Positions 1-15,422 are shown, numbered from the stretch's first letter. The stretch is DNA of 64,000 nucleotides from Dromaius novaehollandiae (GCF_036370855.1 NC_088099.1:91947820-92011819); one strand, 5' to 3'. Made by a program: numbers and translations. Notes: generated from the letters alone by a model not told the origin.

Positions 1-3000
1 TAGTAGGTCTGACTGGACCCACAGGCACTTTAGCAGAGCCCCTCGGGTGCCTATGCGCTGCACTCCTAAGCGCAGTAGATCTCAAAGGGACCCTGTGTGT
101 GGTGCTGAGCTGTGATCAAGAGCTGTGCCCAGAGCTGACACTCTCACCTGGACCAAGAGACGCTACTGCAAGGCTCTGGGAGGAAGGATTCACCTCTAAT
201 AACCAGCCAGGCATGGGAAGCCTGCTAACATGAGGCTTCCACCACCACAATAATGGTAGCACACCTGAACCCAAATGGTTTCCAGCAAATATGTAAGAAT
301 GGCTTTGAAGACTTTTCTGCCTGATCATTAGAGCCAGTCATCAAAATCTCCATATAATCAACTTATTGCAGAGATGCCCAAGTCATGGAAAAGGGCTGGG
401 TACCCTTAGATCCTGTTTCTAAATTATCTAGATCCTTTCATTACCTGGTACACCTTTCAGATAAAGGAGGGCCAATTGCTCCAGTACAAACCCTTGTAGT
501 GAAATAACTATGTCAACATCAAGGCTTAAAACAACTCTAACTATACAAATTTCTAAGTAAATCTAATCACTGCAGTACCAGAACTGCTGAAGCAAGATTT
601 CAGAGCAAAAGAAAGGAAACTGCACGAGTTCATCGTCCCAGGCCCTTGCTTTGAAACAGGGCTTCATACTGCCAGAGCTAGACTTCTCTGCATGCAAAAG
701 TAAGTAATGTAAAACCCTATCAGGCAGCTCTCCACCACAATCATCAGATCACAGACCTCTTTTGTTATGTATGAAGCAACCATGTAATGAACCTGAATGC
801 TTTTCTGCAAGAGCCTGATCTAAAACTTGCTGAAGGTGATATTGCCGTTAACTGCAATACTTTTCCAGTCAAGCCTATAATAATTGTTTTCTGATATGCT
901 ACTGCATTGCTCTTCATGCCCTTTCTCTCCATTAGTAGTCATATGATTCTCTAATAGATGGTTTATTGTTCAGTTTTATTTTGACCTGAGGTAGCATTTT
1001 CAGTAGGTAAAGAACATGTGAGCAAACCAACAATTTAACAAGCTCATGAGTTGCTGCCACTCTTTAAGCAGAACGGAGAGAGCACCCTTGTTTTTGTAAA
1101 GCGCTGCTACAAAAAACAGCCAACAAGAAAGCGTTAGGAAGTCTTGGTTCTGATCAGAGAGTTCGGCCTGAGGTCTGCCCACACCCTGTAACCCCTTCTG
1201 TAAGCAAATAAAAGAGGGGGATGAAGGTGTTTGCTTTATTGCTGAGCCTTTCTCTCTCCTTTTGCTGAAGAGTCCTTGCTTCTGGAAAGGACTGGGTCCC
1301 ATTTCTTTACTACCGCAGCCTGCACTTGAGGCTGTGTTACCTGAGTATGAGGTAGGTGTGAAGTACAAGCACGAGAGCATCAGCTCAGTCATCTGGGACA
1401 GAGTTTACTGTTTGAGATTGTTGTGTCAAGATTCTTCAAGACTTGGCTAAATAGATTAAATATAATAATGAAAGATTTACTAAAACAAATCTGCTGCTTT
1501 AAATGGGGAAGAAAACAAATGCACACACCTTCTTTGCCTTAGTTCCCCAACTGCAAAGTGTCTTCATCGCCAATCTTATTTCAGAGTGATGTTCTCAATT
1601 AGGGATTGTGAAAGACAAAGATACCACAGTAGTGGAGCTCTATAAATATCTTAAATAAAAACACATGGACAGACACATGTAGCTGAAGGACTTCATACTT
1701 CAATGGGCATAACCACAATATATTGAAATAATTAAATTCTTCGCTCAGAAGTCTTGAAAATAATTGTGTCCAGTCTCCCCAATTCATCCTCTCCTATTTT
1801 ATAAGATAATTATGGTCAATGAATATATTCAGTTTTTGGAAGCAGAATTCTGCAGCTTCTTCTCTTTTCTGTCTTCATCCAAAAAGCGGGCCAGAGAAAC
1901 AATAGCTAAGTCTGTGCATAGTTAGGTCTGCAATATGCCACTGGCTTTCCTTCATACGGTTCCCTTTGAGTCAAACTAGCTGATTAGCTCTGAGATGCCC
2001 ATCTCCATAGAATCTCTTTTCCCACTGCCAACAAAAAAGGGGAGTTGCTTTTGCAGTTGCCTGAACCAGAATAGTGCTTCTGGGATTTTTTTCATGCACT
2101 CTCTCTGTGTAGAATAGTCAACATAATAGTGCAACATGACAAGATGTTGAGCCACAGTGCCAAGACAACTTGCACACTTTGTATTTTTCCTATTAGAGAT
2201 GCATCAGTGATTCTGGGAGAGAAGTGGGGGGAGGAGGAGAGAGAAAATAGTCTAGAGCAGTCAAGCCCAGCACAAAAAGCCTTTGTGTTTTCATGTTTGC
2301 ATTAAGATGGAGCATCACAGGACACTGATGATTCTTAGCATTTGTTTAAGTGTTATAATAAATCTGACCCTTTATTAAGACTGTTTCCCCAGCAAAAAAA
2401 AACAACAGACCAGAAGATTACAGACTGCATACTGCTTCTTCAGCTGCAGACCTGGTGCTAGATGAACAGCAGGTGAACAACTAAAATCAAAACCTTCCTT
2501 CAGGTCCCTTCTCCCAGCTTTTCCAGGAGTTATTCCCCCCAAATCACAGCAGCAAAAACTGTGAATTCCATTTGTTTTCTTAATACTAAGAATCAAGAAA
2601 TATGTTGCAATACAAAGGTTTTGAATGCATTTTCCTATTTTCATTTTTCTTCTGAACTTACAGCAGGTTTAAGGCCTGTTCGTTTGGTCTTTTTTGGTTT
2701 AAGAATATTTTAAAACCTCAAATAGACAGATATCCATGGAGCTGATGTTTCTGAAAAGACCTGTAAGAACTGCTATAATAAAACATGCTTCCTACCAGGC
2801 AGCAGATTGTGTTAGATTTAAAAGACTTTGACCTGTGAGGATGAAAGGGGCAACAATTTATTTCTAATGCTATCATCCAGCAACTGGATCAAAGAAGGAA
2901 ACTCTTTGATCAAGAGAGAGGACAAGAAAATTCCCTCTCAGAGCATTCTGCAAGATGAACATTCAGTTTTTCTACTGGACTTCCAGGAGGGAAAGGGGTT

Positions 3001-6000
3001 TTATACTTTATCTTTGCACCCTTCCAAATGCAGGCTATCCCCAGTGCCAACAAAAATGACAAGAGCTAGAAATGGGTCTAATTTGCTGCAGTCCCACCTT
3101 TACAGCAGCCTGCCAGTTAGACCTCCACTGTGCCGTCCTCAGTCAAGACTCCCAGACCTGCTCTGGCTCCTTCTCTTTGACTCCAGGATGCCTATAATAG
3201 TGCCTTCGAGCTGATCCAAGCAGTCTTGTTATCTATTCTGGATCTGAGCAATTATGCAGGAAAATCATGGTTGGATTATCACGTCCCCCTCTCCAGCACC
3301 ATTCTCCACAGAGTACACAGGTGAGGTGTCTGGGGTCACATCACAAGGTCCTTCATGCTCTGGTCTACACTTCCTTCCCAGTGAGCTGTGAGAGGGCTTT
3401 GGAGCAGGCCTTGGTGGGAAACATGTTAGTCCATGTTAGTAGGCTGAAATGGCTACCAGCTACTGAAATCACAGCTGGTTCCCCCACCATCTGTAAGAAC
3501 TTGCCCTGCTCCCAGCCACAGCTGTTCCTTTCCCACATCTGACCACATTTATCATGACTGGTAGCTCTTCTCCTTCTTCCCAGCTTTCCCATGCAAGCTC
3601 AGCCTCTGCTATCTTGTGTGAAGAAGTCTGATCTGTGATGGTTGCCCAGCCTGATCCCCAAATCACGGCTACAGAAACGCCAGGGCATGCTACATGAGGA
3701 CTGTCAGCACGCTCACTCCCTCACTGCAGAGGTGACACAGCCCACGCACCAGCAGCACTCAGACTGTCAGCAGTCAGGGGTCAGCTACTACCATTGGTCC
3801 AGTTTGTGCCCAACAGGGAAACAGTAAATCTAGAGAGACTTTGCAGCCCTTCTTTTGCTGTGACTTGGATCTCACAGGGAGTGTGTGGGAGGCCTGGACC
3901 TTCTTGCAGCCCTCAAACCCATCTAATTTATAATGACCAGGAAAGCAGTCAACTCTTACGAAGGACCTAGTCTATGCCCAGGACGGGCCTTTCTCACTGC
4001 TCCAGAACACACAGATCCATTTGAAAGCCTTCATTTTATAGGGTGAAGAAAGTGCATTTTCAGCCTTGAGATTATGGGGAAGGAGTGCTGTGTGATTTCT
4101 AATGGAAATTTGCTTGTTAATTATAAAATAGAAAAAGAAAAGTAGGATTACCCTCACAAAGGAAAGTGCGGCTACCTTGCATCATGGTCTTACTAACCCA
4201 TGAGTTGTACAGTAGGCTGCTGCTCCTAAAGGTCCACAAAACCAACCTATGCCTGGGGCTCTGGCAGAGATTATTAACTTTACCATTTTATTGGCTTTCT
4301 GATGCAGATTTTTAATCTGGTGAATTATTTTTAGAAGGATTAGGTCAGGAAAACATGCACATTTCAGTGCAGTATTGTCACCTGTGAATGAAATTTTGGC
4401 TGCAAATTACAAATATCACATCTACTTGAGAAGAGCAAACATCAATATATTTAGGAACAGGACAAATGCTGAGTCCTTCATATCCAGCTTCATAACTAAT
4501 CTGAGGGATTTGTGTTCATTATAAGGATGCAGTAGAAAATGAGCAGAGGGTCACCTTCCAGTGTAAAGCCCTACTGTAGCCCCAGTACAGCTTTGCTGTA
4601 GAGAACTGTTACCCTGAAATTTGCCAGGTGCACTCTGCAAGCCAAGGAGAGTATTTTAAGTTTAAAGGAAATTAACTGGTGGCATGTTTTGAACTACAAC
4701 TCAGTGAAGAATTACTCTCTGTTGAAATTTTGACTCCTGCACAGAACTAATCCACAGATTTTCGCACTGAATCTTCCCTCCAAAAATAGCTTTTTCTCTG
4801 TTAAAAATGTAAATATAGAAACTAAGCAGAGGAGAGCTACCTTTTAAGATATAAATCACTTTTCAGTAAAACATTTTCTCTTTAGCCTTGCTTTTCCATT
4901 AAAAAGGTTTTTCCAAAATAACTTTTTAAAAATGAGAAAGGGAAATCTGGAAAGGTTGAACTTTTGGGGAGGGGCAAGTCTCTTTATTTGATTTGTTTTT
5001 AAACAAAGAAGTGCGTAAGAAAACTTCTCAAGGAAAAGCCCCTTGCACTTCTACCACCTTCACGGCCATCTCTTTTCTAATCCAAAATAGGTTGGGGGAG
5101 GAGGGGGGAAAATGATTAGTTTATATGTTCTTTACATTCCTTAAAAGTGTTTTTGAAAAAGACATGCTTTAAGTTACTAAAACTACTACTTTTATTCATC
5201 TGTTTGGAGCCCAGATCTGATCTCAGTTGTTTCAATGTGATTTTTGCAACTCATGGGTTTTTTTGATCGTAAGCAGCACTTTGCTACTTGGTTTCACAGG
5301 GGGCAGCATAGGAAATAAGGAAGATGCCTGTAGGCATCTCCCATCTAGTGTAAGGGATTATTCAAAGCAATAAAGTTGGAAACAGTAATTCTCTGTGGCC
5401 TCAGCGGAGAGAAGCTGGCACATCCATAAGACCATTCAGAGCACCTATGCAGATGCTGCAGATCCTGCTGTGTGCATGAGAGAGAGGGAAGAAGAGAGTC
5501 GATGCGAATTTTCCCACCTATCTGTATTCAAAGCCCAAGAGGTAGTCTTGGCAAACACGGCAAGCTCCAGCTGCCTCAGGAGGCACCATCAGCCCATGCT
5601 CTCTCTAAAACAGCAGAAAAACACCATCTTTGCAGGAAGCAGGGACCACTGGGTCCAAAAAGGCTGCAGGACTAGAGAAGCCCCTCCTCTTCTCAATGCT
5701 TCAAGCACCAGCTGGTGCTGGAGGTCCTTCACTTCTGTGGATATGCATCTGCCAAAGGTAATGATGTAAAAAAGCCCTGCAAAAGCAGCAATCTACTACA
5801 GAGGGCATGGCAATGGGTATGGGATTTGTGTTATTGGCTATGGGTATGCCAGGATCTCTTCCATAGCTGGTTGGAATGAAGTCCAGAAATCTAATAAAGT
5901 GGAAGCCAAGAGTCACACTGTGTTGACAACCACTTCCTCAGATCACCCTTTTGTTGTGTTTATGCATTTAGGCTGTATGCAAAGTCCGTGGCAAGTTATC

Positions 6001-7694
6001 AATTATAAATCATAAAAGGAGTTTGCACTGTTAACATTTCTCATAATATATCATTTATAGAGTCATACCACAACATTTGCATAAGCAAAAGGATGCCACC
6101 TGAAGCCAGAAATGAGGTAATTAAGTTATACAGTAGAAATGTAAATCCAGTAACCTGAAAGGGGAGGGGAGACAGAAGTGATACAAGCCCTTACACAGCC
6201 ATATAAGGTCCCAGGGATAAGTCAAAGGCACCACAGGGCAATCAAACAGGAAGAAAACAAAGTTATCCCACACAGAGGACAGAAAAAACAGGGCGACCGG
6301 AGCAGTTTCTCCAGCAGCCAACTGTAAGAGCAAAGGAAGAGGCAGCAGAAAACACTTCAGAATATGCCACCTCTAGGGGGAACTGCCCTCAAAAACTAGC
6401 TGTGTTGAAGGAGTAACCAAAAAAATAAACTACAATCTTAATAGTCATTTTCTCTTATCTTCTATTAACTTTATTGAAGTATCATAAGTCTACATTCCTA
6501 AGTGAACACCCTTTTATCCTTCAAGCTCATCTAGTGATGAAGCTGACTCTTCAGTAACATGAAACAACAACGATTTCCATTCCTCCCAGGGTGGAATCAG
6601 AGGATTAGCATGCTTTTCCAATAAACATAAGCTGAAAAAAATATTCCCAGTTTAGCATGCAAGTAGCAGCATGGACCTCCACTTAGCTGCTCTGCTACTG
6701 CTGAGAGGAATAATTGTCCTCTAATGGTCAGCTGGGCACAGGAGGCCCTCTGTCCTGCAGCAAGATAGCAGGACCATCCCCAAGCCCAGATGGCCTCCAG
6801 CAAACAAAAGTACTTTTAATGCCTCTCTGACTCACAATAAAAGCCACATATCAAAATCTCCACACAGCAAGAGCCCAAGGAATGTACCTCAGGAGCCCAG
6901 GATGCAATGAGGAACACCTGCAGCCATGGATGAAGAGAGTCCCAAGAGGCACCCTCAGCAATCACCCCCTGGGCTTGGCATAAAGCTAGGTCTGAGGCAA
7001 ACCCTCATCCTCCAGCTGCCTCCCATCATCCTCCAACCCCTGTGCCTAAATAGATCACCTGAATCCCATAGCCCAGGGGCACCTCATTTGAACTGCTCAT
7101 GACCCTGAGCATTACTACAGCCATATTTTGGCCAGCCTGATTTAAAGTCCCAGTCTTATGCACAGCTTTGTGCATGCTTTGTTTTATTCCCATGAGGAGC
7201 AACCCCAGGGATTTCTGCATGGGTCCTGTTAAGCACATGGAGTTTTCACTCTCCTACTTTCAAGAACTGTAAAGCAGATCCAGGGAAACCAGTGGGACTG
7301 CTTAACTCCCACCATGCTAGCAGGCACTTCAGTGTCTCACTTGGCTTGCCACACACGTTGGAGGCCAGTATTTGCAGGGCGCTTGGAGCAGGGCTCCAGT
7401 CCCTGCTCTGACATGTGAGCGGCTGTGAAGTGGTGACTTCCCCTTCCAGTTAAAGCTCATCAGCTGGTGTAAATCAGCTTAGCCTCCCTGACACTGGTGC
7501 AGCTATAGGGATTTACATCTGGCAAGGCTCTGGTCCATAAAATTAATCCCAATTTCCTTTGAAGCTCAAAAGAGAAATCTCAATATTTCCTGAGGTTTGG
7601 GATGGGGGGCAGACACAAACAACATCCTAAAACGTTTAAATAAATGGAGGCAGCAGCATTTTGAAGTACCACTTGCTCCTCTAGCGGCTTTGCC
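1..7694. other. Intergenic, no gene seen
   Basis: No exon with credible splice sites, no RNA gene and no recognised repeat could be supported. Open frames are short and mutually overlapping on both strands. A purine-rich stretch lies at about 2221-2250. The part from 4100 to 5200 is AT-rich with several poly-T/poly-A runs. Composition is ordinary for bird intergenic DNA. Confidence 0.6.
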
Positions 7695-7725
7695 AAAACA
7701 AACAAACAAACAAACAAACAAAAAC
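7695..7725. repeat. (AAAC)n microsatellite
   Basis: About seven tandem copies of a CAAA/AAAC tetranucleotide. Seen directly; no gene context. Confidence 0.95.
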
Positions 7726-10700
7726 CAGTAGTGGTGTGACCCTGTGACTTTTTATAAGGCCAGTAAAATCCCATTACATCAGAAAGTTCAAAATATGAAC
7801 AGCTGCTTTCATTGACTACATCAATGCAGCTGGGCTGGGCAGCCTAATCCATGGACAGTAGAGTATTTTATAAATACTGCTCAGACAGACAGGTTAGATT
7901 CAATTTTCTTGTGAGCTCATTCAAGACAGCTAGTTTCCATGACAGGCACATTGTTATCTCTTTTAACTGCCACCATCTGAAAACCAGCTACAGTTTTCAA
8001 AGAATTAAACCCAGGGAGAAGGAGGAGAAGGCAAAGGAGAATATCTTTCATTGCAGATCTGACACCGGTGAGGCTGTGACTTGACTGATACCAAGCCGCA
8101 GGAGAATATATCACTGACCTTCACACTGAGCAGGGCCATTTCCAGCCAGCAGCAACAAACTTGCTGCAGAGCCCTGCCCTGCTCCCTGGCCAGGTGGGGA
8201 CCAAGCTGCTCCTGGAGCACATCAGTGTTTTTGCCTGGGGGAGCGTAGCAGCAAAGCACACAGCCATGGACTCCTCCATCCTCCCTGTACTTCAGTGCAT
8301 TGCAGCATCCTGGCAGCTAAAGGACTGGATCTTGCCATTGCAATTAGTTGTACTAGAAAATCCAGTGGGGTAGGACAGAGAGAAAGGTCATGCATATTTA
8401 TGCAAGAGCTGACACAACTCTGTCAGCCTCTCTGTTACAGTATCACTCACCATACCATATCATACAAGCTTCCAGCTGGACATGTACCCAGAGCAGCTCA
8501 GTTTGGAGAGATTTATCCAACAGGGATTGCGGCTGGACCCTACTCCTTGGAGATGGTGCTGGGCTCTGCTGGCTCCAAAGGCTTTCCCATCCCTCATGAG
8601 TGTGTCTCCCAGCAGCTGCTCACCTCCATGGAGCATTACCTACTCTGAACTAGAGGAAAGTATATGATAAAGAAAGTGGTTACATGCCATAGAAACAATG
8701 AAATGTAGATGAAATATCAGTTTACTCCTTTCCATTGTGTAAAGCTTAAATACAGCAGTATGACTAATCAGAGCTTTGGATGGCCTGTGTCTGGAAAGAA
8801 AGAGTTAACCCAGGCTTATCTACCAGGACACACAGAAAATCCCAAAGTTTCTACCTTATAGTTTCCCAAGAAGCATGTCTCCAGTGATGAGCAAATGATC
8901 ATTACAGAGGTGTTTCACAGGAGAGAGAGAACAGCAAAAACACAGCTGCAAACCCCAAGGAAAAATTCATACATCAGGACTGAAGCTGGAGAAGTCCCAC
9001 AAGAAGAGCTGATTAATGAGTATTCTGAAGAATATTATGTAAGCCCTGATGTCTGACGTTACCTCAGCATTTACTCCATGTACTGTCCTCATGATGATCT
9101 TCGTAACAGCCTTCATAGCCATGGGCCACAAGCTGCCATTCCTGTCAAAAGACATTTCATGATGAACTTGCTGTGGGCATTTGACTGACGTGTCAGAAGT
9201 GCCCAGAGAGGTCAGAGGGAGGTGACATTATTGCTGTTACAGAGAAAAAGTGCAGATAATGAGAACTGCAAATGTGTAAACAGGGCAGCTGAGGAAAGAT
9301 TTCTCCTCCTTGCTTTTCTGTTTCTCTAAAACCAAAACAAACCCCAAACCATGGGCAAAAGGTGTTTTTCATAGCAGCCTACTGAAACATGCATCCACCA
9401 TGAAGCCTGTTGAACTTGCTTGCTCTTCAAGCATTACAGCTGAGGTGTCCCTCAACAAAGCTATCCAGCAACACAAGATATCACTGGGTAAAAAGGCCTT
9501 TTTTCCTGCATTTTCCTCTCTGTCCTTCCTTAGGGTGATCACCCTTCATTTGTTGCATCAGCCCAGCTGTGTTCAGTCAATGTCCTTCTTGCAGAATTTA
9601 TTGCTACCCAATTAAAAAGGAAAAATTTATTTCCTACCTTTGAGGCAAAATTTTTAGAGGAAGGTCCTGCATTGCTGCTGAAGGCCCACGCTTTCGTCTT
9701 CATGGGCAGAGAAATCATCCCATAGAAGGTGCCATTGGCAGTCATCCACACCTAAGAACTATTAATCATGACTTCCTTAAAGAAAATAATAATTATAACT
9801 GAGCATTCAGGAGCTATACATATAGGGGTAGCACCTTCCCTGTGATGAACTGAGTTCAAAGCGGTTCACTCAGTCCAGCTGGAGGAACCTCTCACAGCAG
9901 TCAAGCCTCCAGGGGAGAGAAACTCCATTTCTTTTTCAAGCTCTCTCAGTCCTGAAAATACACGCTGAAGTCAAGGTCTTCAGGGCATCCTGCCAACTTC
10001 AAGGAGGCCATTAATGAATAGAGGGATCAGCTTAGTTTTGGCCCATTTGATCAAGGTTCAGAGTACTGCATCCACAGGGACAGCGTCTGCCTGAAAAACA
10101 GTCGATCCGCACAGATGATTTCTATTAGTGGGCATGAATTCTTTAATCTCTGACTGACTACCAAGAGCTGCTGTAAGGGAGGGAGGGGGAAAGATGGGTA
10201 GAGAGAGGCCAGAATTTTTATCCCATGTCCTAAGGGGAAAAGATTTATTCACTCACACTCTGCCTCTCTTCCTAAGTACTTCTTGAAGCTACTGGCCAAC
10301 TTCAACTAAATTCAACAGAGTCTCAGAGGGATAAGTCTCAAAAATAACTGAACTCCTATGAGCTCGATAAGAAATAGCAGCAGAGAGAATAAGAGATCCC
10401 TGTTAGCGTTCCAGGGAAAAGCAGGCAGCCAAGACCAGGCTGCCAGGCACTCTCACAACGAAAATGAATCACAGCATCCACCTTTTCCCTGGCCATCCAT
10501 CTAAGGGTGAAATGTCTTTGCACTGAGCCATTTCCCCCGATGAATACAACAGTCTGTGTAATGCGTCCAACCTCAACAGGAAATGCTGTGAGCCCAGGTA
10601 GCTCTTTCTTCTCCACATTACAGAGAGGAAAAAGGATTAGACTAGATACTAGTGAGTGTGAAAGCATCAACCCTGACAGGATGTGGTGAACCAAAGCATT

Positions 10701-12208
10701 TTGTTGAGGTACCTTTGGCAATTAAAGAAATAAAAGATAACATTCACAGACCATATATGTCAAACTTGAAGCATATAGGATTGCCTTTGAATTATGCATA
10801 GAGGGAAGAAAAAGAAAAACTGATCTTACAACAATATAATACCTGGCAGGATAATGTCAAACTGAACAGAATAATCCTGGGGAGGGGAAACAGTTTTTTT
10901 TAATTTTTTCTTTGTCTGTTTTCTGAACAGCCGTTCAGAAATGAAACTTCAGGAGCCAGTCCTATATTTATACACATACACTTAAGCACATTGGTAGTTC
11001 ATGTGAGATACCAAAGTGACAGACATGACCTGGGGGCTGGGCAAGGGGTTTCCACACTGTAGATGCAGACTCAAAATAAAATCAAATTCCATAGCTGCAA
11101 TTTGAAGATACATAATTTATATTGAAAATAAGGTACATATTTTCAGAGGTGATTGTAATTTATCAGAGGTGCTGATATTCTACATGACGCAAAGTATTTT
11201 GCTCAGGGTAGCATGTCTTTCTTCACTGACTTCCAATTAGAGCTATGGGCTTGATGCAGGAATACCTGCTAGATGACCACGCAGGTCCTTTGGGCCTTAA
11301 AATCAGTTCATCAAAAAATGTGGATAAATTAATTACTTTCAGTTCTAATTAACTAGGCTTCACATGGTATCAGACAGATACTTGTATGTTCATCAGTTAT
11401 CTTAGTCTATAGATGAGATTACAAGCAAAAAGGAGAGAAGAGAACAAAAATTCCTCTACCTGTCTTCTATGCATCACAAAGCAAACATGAAAAGGGAGAA
11501 AAGGAAAACAGCAAGGAAAAGGATGCAAGTCCTTCTTTCATAGCGCACTTTACAGATTCCTTCAAAAACAGCAAATAAGGTTCTCCAGTAGAAGACAACC
11601 CCATCTTCCTGTCATTTCTGACTTAACTTACAGAAGTAACTTGTTTGTTTTGCGTACAGTTCTTGTTCCTGTACATAGGTTGTGCTAATTTCTTTTATTC
11701 TTACTGAGCAATGGAGCATTTTTCTTTGCAAAAAAACCCAATAAATATTTAATTCATAAATGTGAGAGAGGTGATGAGCAAAAATATACAACTAATAAAG
11801 ATAAATGGCTTTCGTACTCATGAAGGCTTCTTAATAAACAGTCAGTGGAAAAGCATGCCTGCTGGGCAAACAGAACAAAATAAATTGCGGACCTTATACT
11901 GCAAACATAGCGTTAAAAAAAAAATCTCAGGAAACAACGTTAATGCATCATTAAGGTTGAGCATTTAAATCTATAGAAGTGAGCACAAACATGAAGGAAG
12001 GTTCCTGTGGCAACATTAATTGGAACTTATTGCACACTGTATTATTGATGATTGCATATATTTAGTTGCATAAACAAATCGCCAAAGCTGTATGCAGCTG
12101 GAATGCCAATGAGGGATGTGCAGCCCTGCGGCTTCTCCTACATCGTGAGACCCACCAGGTAACAAGTGCAGCAGGAATGGCTGACAGGCAACCCATAGAT
12201 ACACACCA
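7726..12208. other. Intergenic, no gene seen
   Basis: Short chance frames only. A pair of homeodomain-type TTAATTA/TAATTAA cores lies close together at 11327-11352 in an AT-rich context, which is compatible with a conserved non-coding element but not proof of one. No repeat family recognised. Confidence 0.55.
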
Positions 12209-12234
12209 ACACACACACACACACACACGCACGC
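12209..12234. repeat. (CA)n microsatellite
   Basis: About ten CA units passing into CGCACGCATGCATA. The overlapping frames on both strands here are artefacts of the repeat (runs of HTHTHT or VCVCVC). Confidence 0.97.
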
Positions 12235-15200
12235 ATGCATATACATACACAGCAAAAAAGCCCAACAATTCACCAGCTCTACAGGATATATCTTCTAGTT
12301 ATTTGTATTCATTTCTCTGCAGCCAAGTTAATGAAGACTCTGGCTAACAATGTGTTCCTTTAGTGCATGCATAATTTAATTTACTTCATCTGTTGTATCT
12401 GCAAATACTGAAACATGACAAAAACATAACATTCCCAAAGTCATAAAGTACTTCTGTTTAGTCATTTGTATGGCCAGATGAAAACTTTGTGTTATTTCAT
12501 GTCCCATATTGCCAATAAAATTGCAGCTGAGCTAACACACCCCAATCCCTATGCCTGTTTTCCAAAGCACAATGTCCTGGGGACATATTCTCTAAATTGC
12601 CTATCAAGGCTTTGGAACAACACAAAACCAGCCCACAAAAAGACCCCATCCATCCTGGCAAGCGTGTACTAGTGCTATGCTGGAAAGGCCAATGCCAGTC
12701 TCAGTTCCACCAAATACCATTACACTGTATCAGCACCAGGCAATCAAAACCAGGGAAATGGCATTTAGCTGATGCTGTGCAGGTAATTATTTGGTTTACT
12801 GCAGTTCCCAGAGATCTCAATCAAGATGAGGATCCTACTGCATACAGTACAAAAATAACATTAGGAAATTGCCACTGCTGTCTAGTTAGGCTATTAACCT
12901 TTCAGAGAAGGGCTAAATGTGGGTCATTGTGTAAAATGATTCCCAAATCACAGGTAAAGAACTAAAGTATGTTGTTCCTTCTACTTAATACTATAGATTT
13001 CCATGGGAATTTTGCTGCCATGAAGTATTATTCAAGATCAAATCAAGTGCAAAAAAGTGGTCCTGGACACTTAATCAATTTGTTCAAGGTTGCATGGTGT
13101 GACAGAGCCCAGAACTGAGGCCTAGGCTGCCAGTTTCCAGACCAGTGTTTCTGAGGACTAATCAGCCTCCTTCCACCTTTTTGTGCATCTTCTTTTACCA
13201 GAAAAATAATGTAATTGCTCATGCAGTGTTGCATTTTCATTGATACTTTTTCTTTCAAGCTTCACAACATCTGAGCATAGGGCGAAACAGATAGGGGGGA
13301 CATTTTGCTTAGATGATTTAACTAATCTCATGCAAAGGTACTCCACATTCTTGGTTCACATCATGCTTTCACCTACATAATGGCCAGGCCAACTGAATAT
13401 TGCTTTCTCCAAAGACGATAGCATCTGTATGCATTATTCCTTAAAGCTTTTTGCACTCACATGCCGAGAAACAGCTTCAGCTGAGGAATAGCTGAAGTCA
13501 ATATACTTAGTCTCTGTCCAGGTAATTATACATCTTCCTCCCATGTTACCTGAAGAGGATATGATTGTGATAGGACATCATTAACATGTCTACCTTTTTC
13601 CTTTTCTTATTTTCAGCATAAGAAATGGAGAACCATAGTTAAACATTTATCATTACCTCTTTTTTGGCTTACATTAGAAATGCTGCCTGCCTGCCTACGT
13701 TATCTTGCGTTTTGGAAGCAAGAAAGATTTTGCAGGCAAGACTAAACATATAGGAACTGATTAAAAAATAAATAAATAAAAATAAAACCTCCCTCTCCTG
13801 GTATGATTTCATCTAATTTACTGATTTCTGAAATGTCAGAGTCCAGAAAAGTAGATATATATTTATTGTTTCTGTTAGTAACAGAGGCAAAATCAAACCT
13901 TTCCATAATGCTAATGGAAGAGTTGTGAGTTCCTCTTCCAAACCCCCTCATTCACTCCCAAATTAATTTACTGGTGATATAACCCACCCCAAGTTAGGCC
14001 TCAGCACAAAGAATCAGGATTGATTAAGCAAATTAATGCTAGAGATTTTTCCCTCTTCACAGCTCATCAGGCATCGCTCTTCCTACAAGGCTTCATCAAT
14101 ACACAAAGAGTTTTGAATGAAGCTCAGTATTTCGAATCTGAGACCACGGAAAAGTTATGACAGCGTAGCACCTGTAACACTACATGCATATTCCCTGTAC
14201 ATCAGGAAGCGCTAACCTGCATATCTGTCCAGTATATCAAATCTTGCTTAAAAAGAAATGATAATAGGCTTATGAAAAATATGGTTTGGATACTACAGTG
14301 CTTGAATTCTGTAACAATCAACCTGTAAGTTAAACTCTTGGGACATGATATGTTGACTTCATAGGCTTTGGGAAATTTCTACTGACTTTGGTGGTTGTTA
14401 ACTTTTCTCTATGGTCCAAATATTACCGGAGCATAATGTCTATTTTCGTGCTATGAAGTGGATATGGAGAAAGTTCTCATCTCCCTGCCGTCTCCTTTCC
14501 TGACTACAAAAACATAACTACTTTCATAAGTAGTTCTGTGCTGTGCTGTTTGATCAGCGTTCACTGTCTTTCAAGCTGTTTCCATTAGCAGGAGAAATTG
14601 CTGATGGAATCAGGTATGTTTGTGCAATCCTGTTGATCTCAAAAAAAAAAAAAGTACAAAAGCTTTGAAGATAGTAGGAATCAAATCAAAGATAATTTCT
14701 TTATTAATTTCTAGCCAGCACTCAGGCCTATAAAGAGACTTGTCAGCCATTCTTTCAGGATCATATATCTAACTTTTTTCTGCCTGTCCCCAGGGCTTTC
14801 TAACTCCTTTTTTTCTACCTGTTTCCTGGCTACTCTGGACATATACACTCCAGAAACTATTTTATTGCTTAGGTCTGAATTCAGGCCCCAGAAAAATCCT
14901 TTCACCACCTTTTTCTGTTTCTGGTTAATCACACTCAGGGCCTAAGTTTTGGGCAATGAATCTATTCATTCCATTTTTATTCCAAGAAAGGAGATTATTA
15001 GCTTCTTGCATGTCTCCTGAATGAAAGACTTCATCATTGCTGACAAGCTGAATGAATGCCTGATGAATATAGAGTATCCATGTCTTTCAGACATCTGCTG
15101 GAGATGAAAGTAGTAACCTGAGGAGCAAGGTGTTTCTGACAGCGATATCAGCCCAAATATTCCCCTTCAAAAGGGTTAAAAGCAGAAAGTGATGGACTTC

Positions 15201-15422
15201 AGTTGTAGTTCTAGTTCATTTTGGCACATGAAATCATTCCTGCAGAGCTTGAAGAACGTTTGTCACACAGAGTCCAAAAACAGCTTTACCAGAACAACCC
15301 TGTGAATCCCAGCGGAGTTTGGAACGTCAGCTTTTGCTTAACACTTCTAGCTCAGAGCAGCTCCTTCCTCCTCCAGCTTCACAAATTTCCAGCTACACTG
15401 AAAGAAAGTGGCTTGTGACCAA
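12235..15422. other. Intergenic, no gene seen
   Basis: Contains an (AAAT)n-like run at 13762-13787 and an A13 tract at 14641-14653. No exon, RNA gene or transposon could be supported on either strand. Confidence 0.55.

Noticed and set aside
12016-12347. Frames with HTHTHT and VCVCVC runs
   Set aside because: They are translations of the (CA)n microsatellite.
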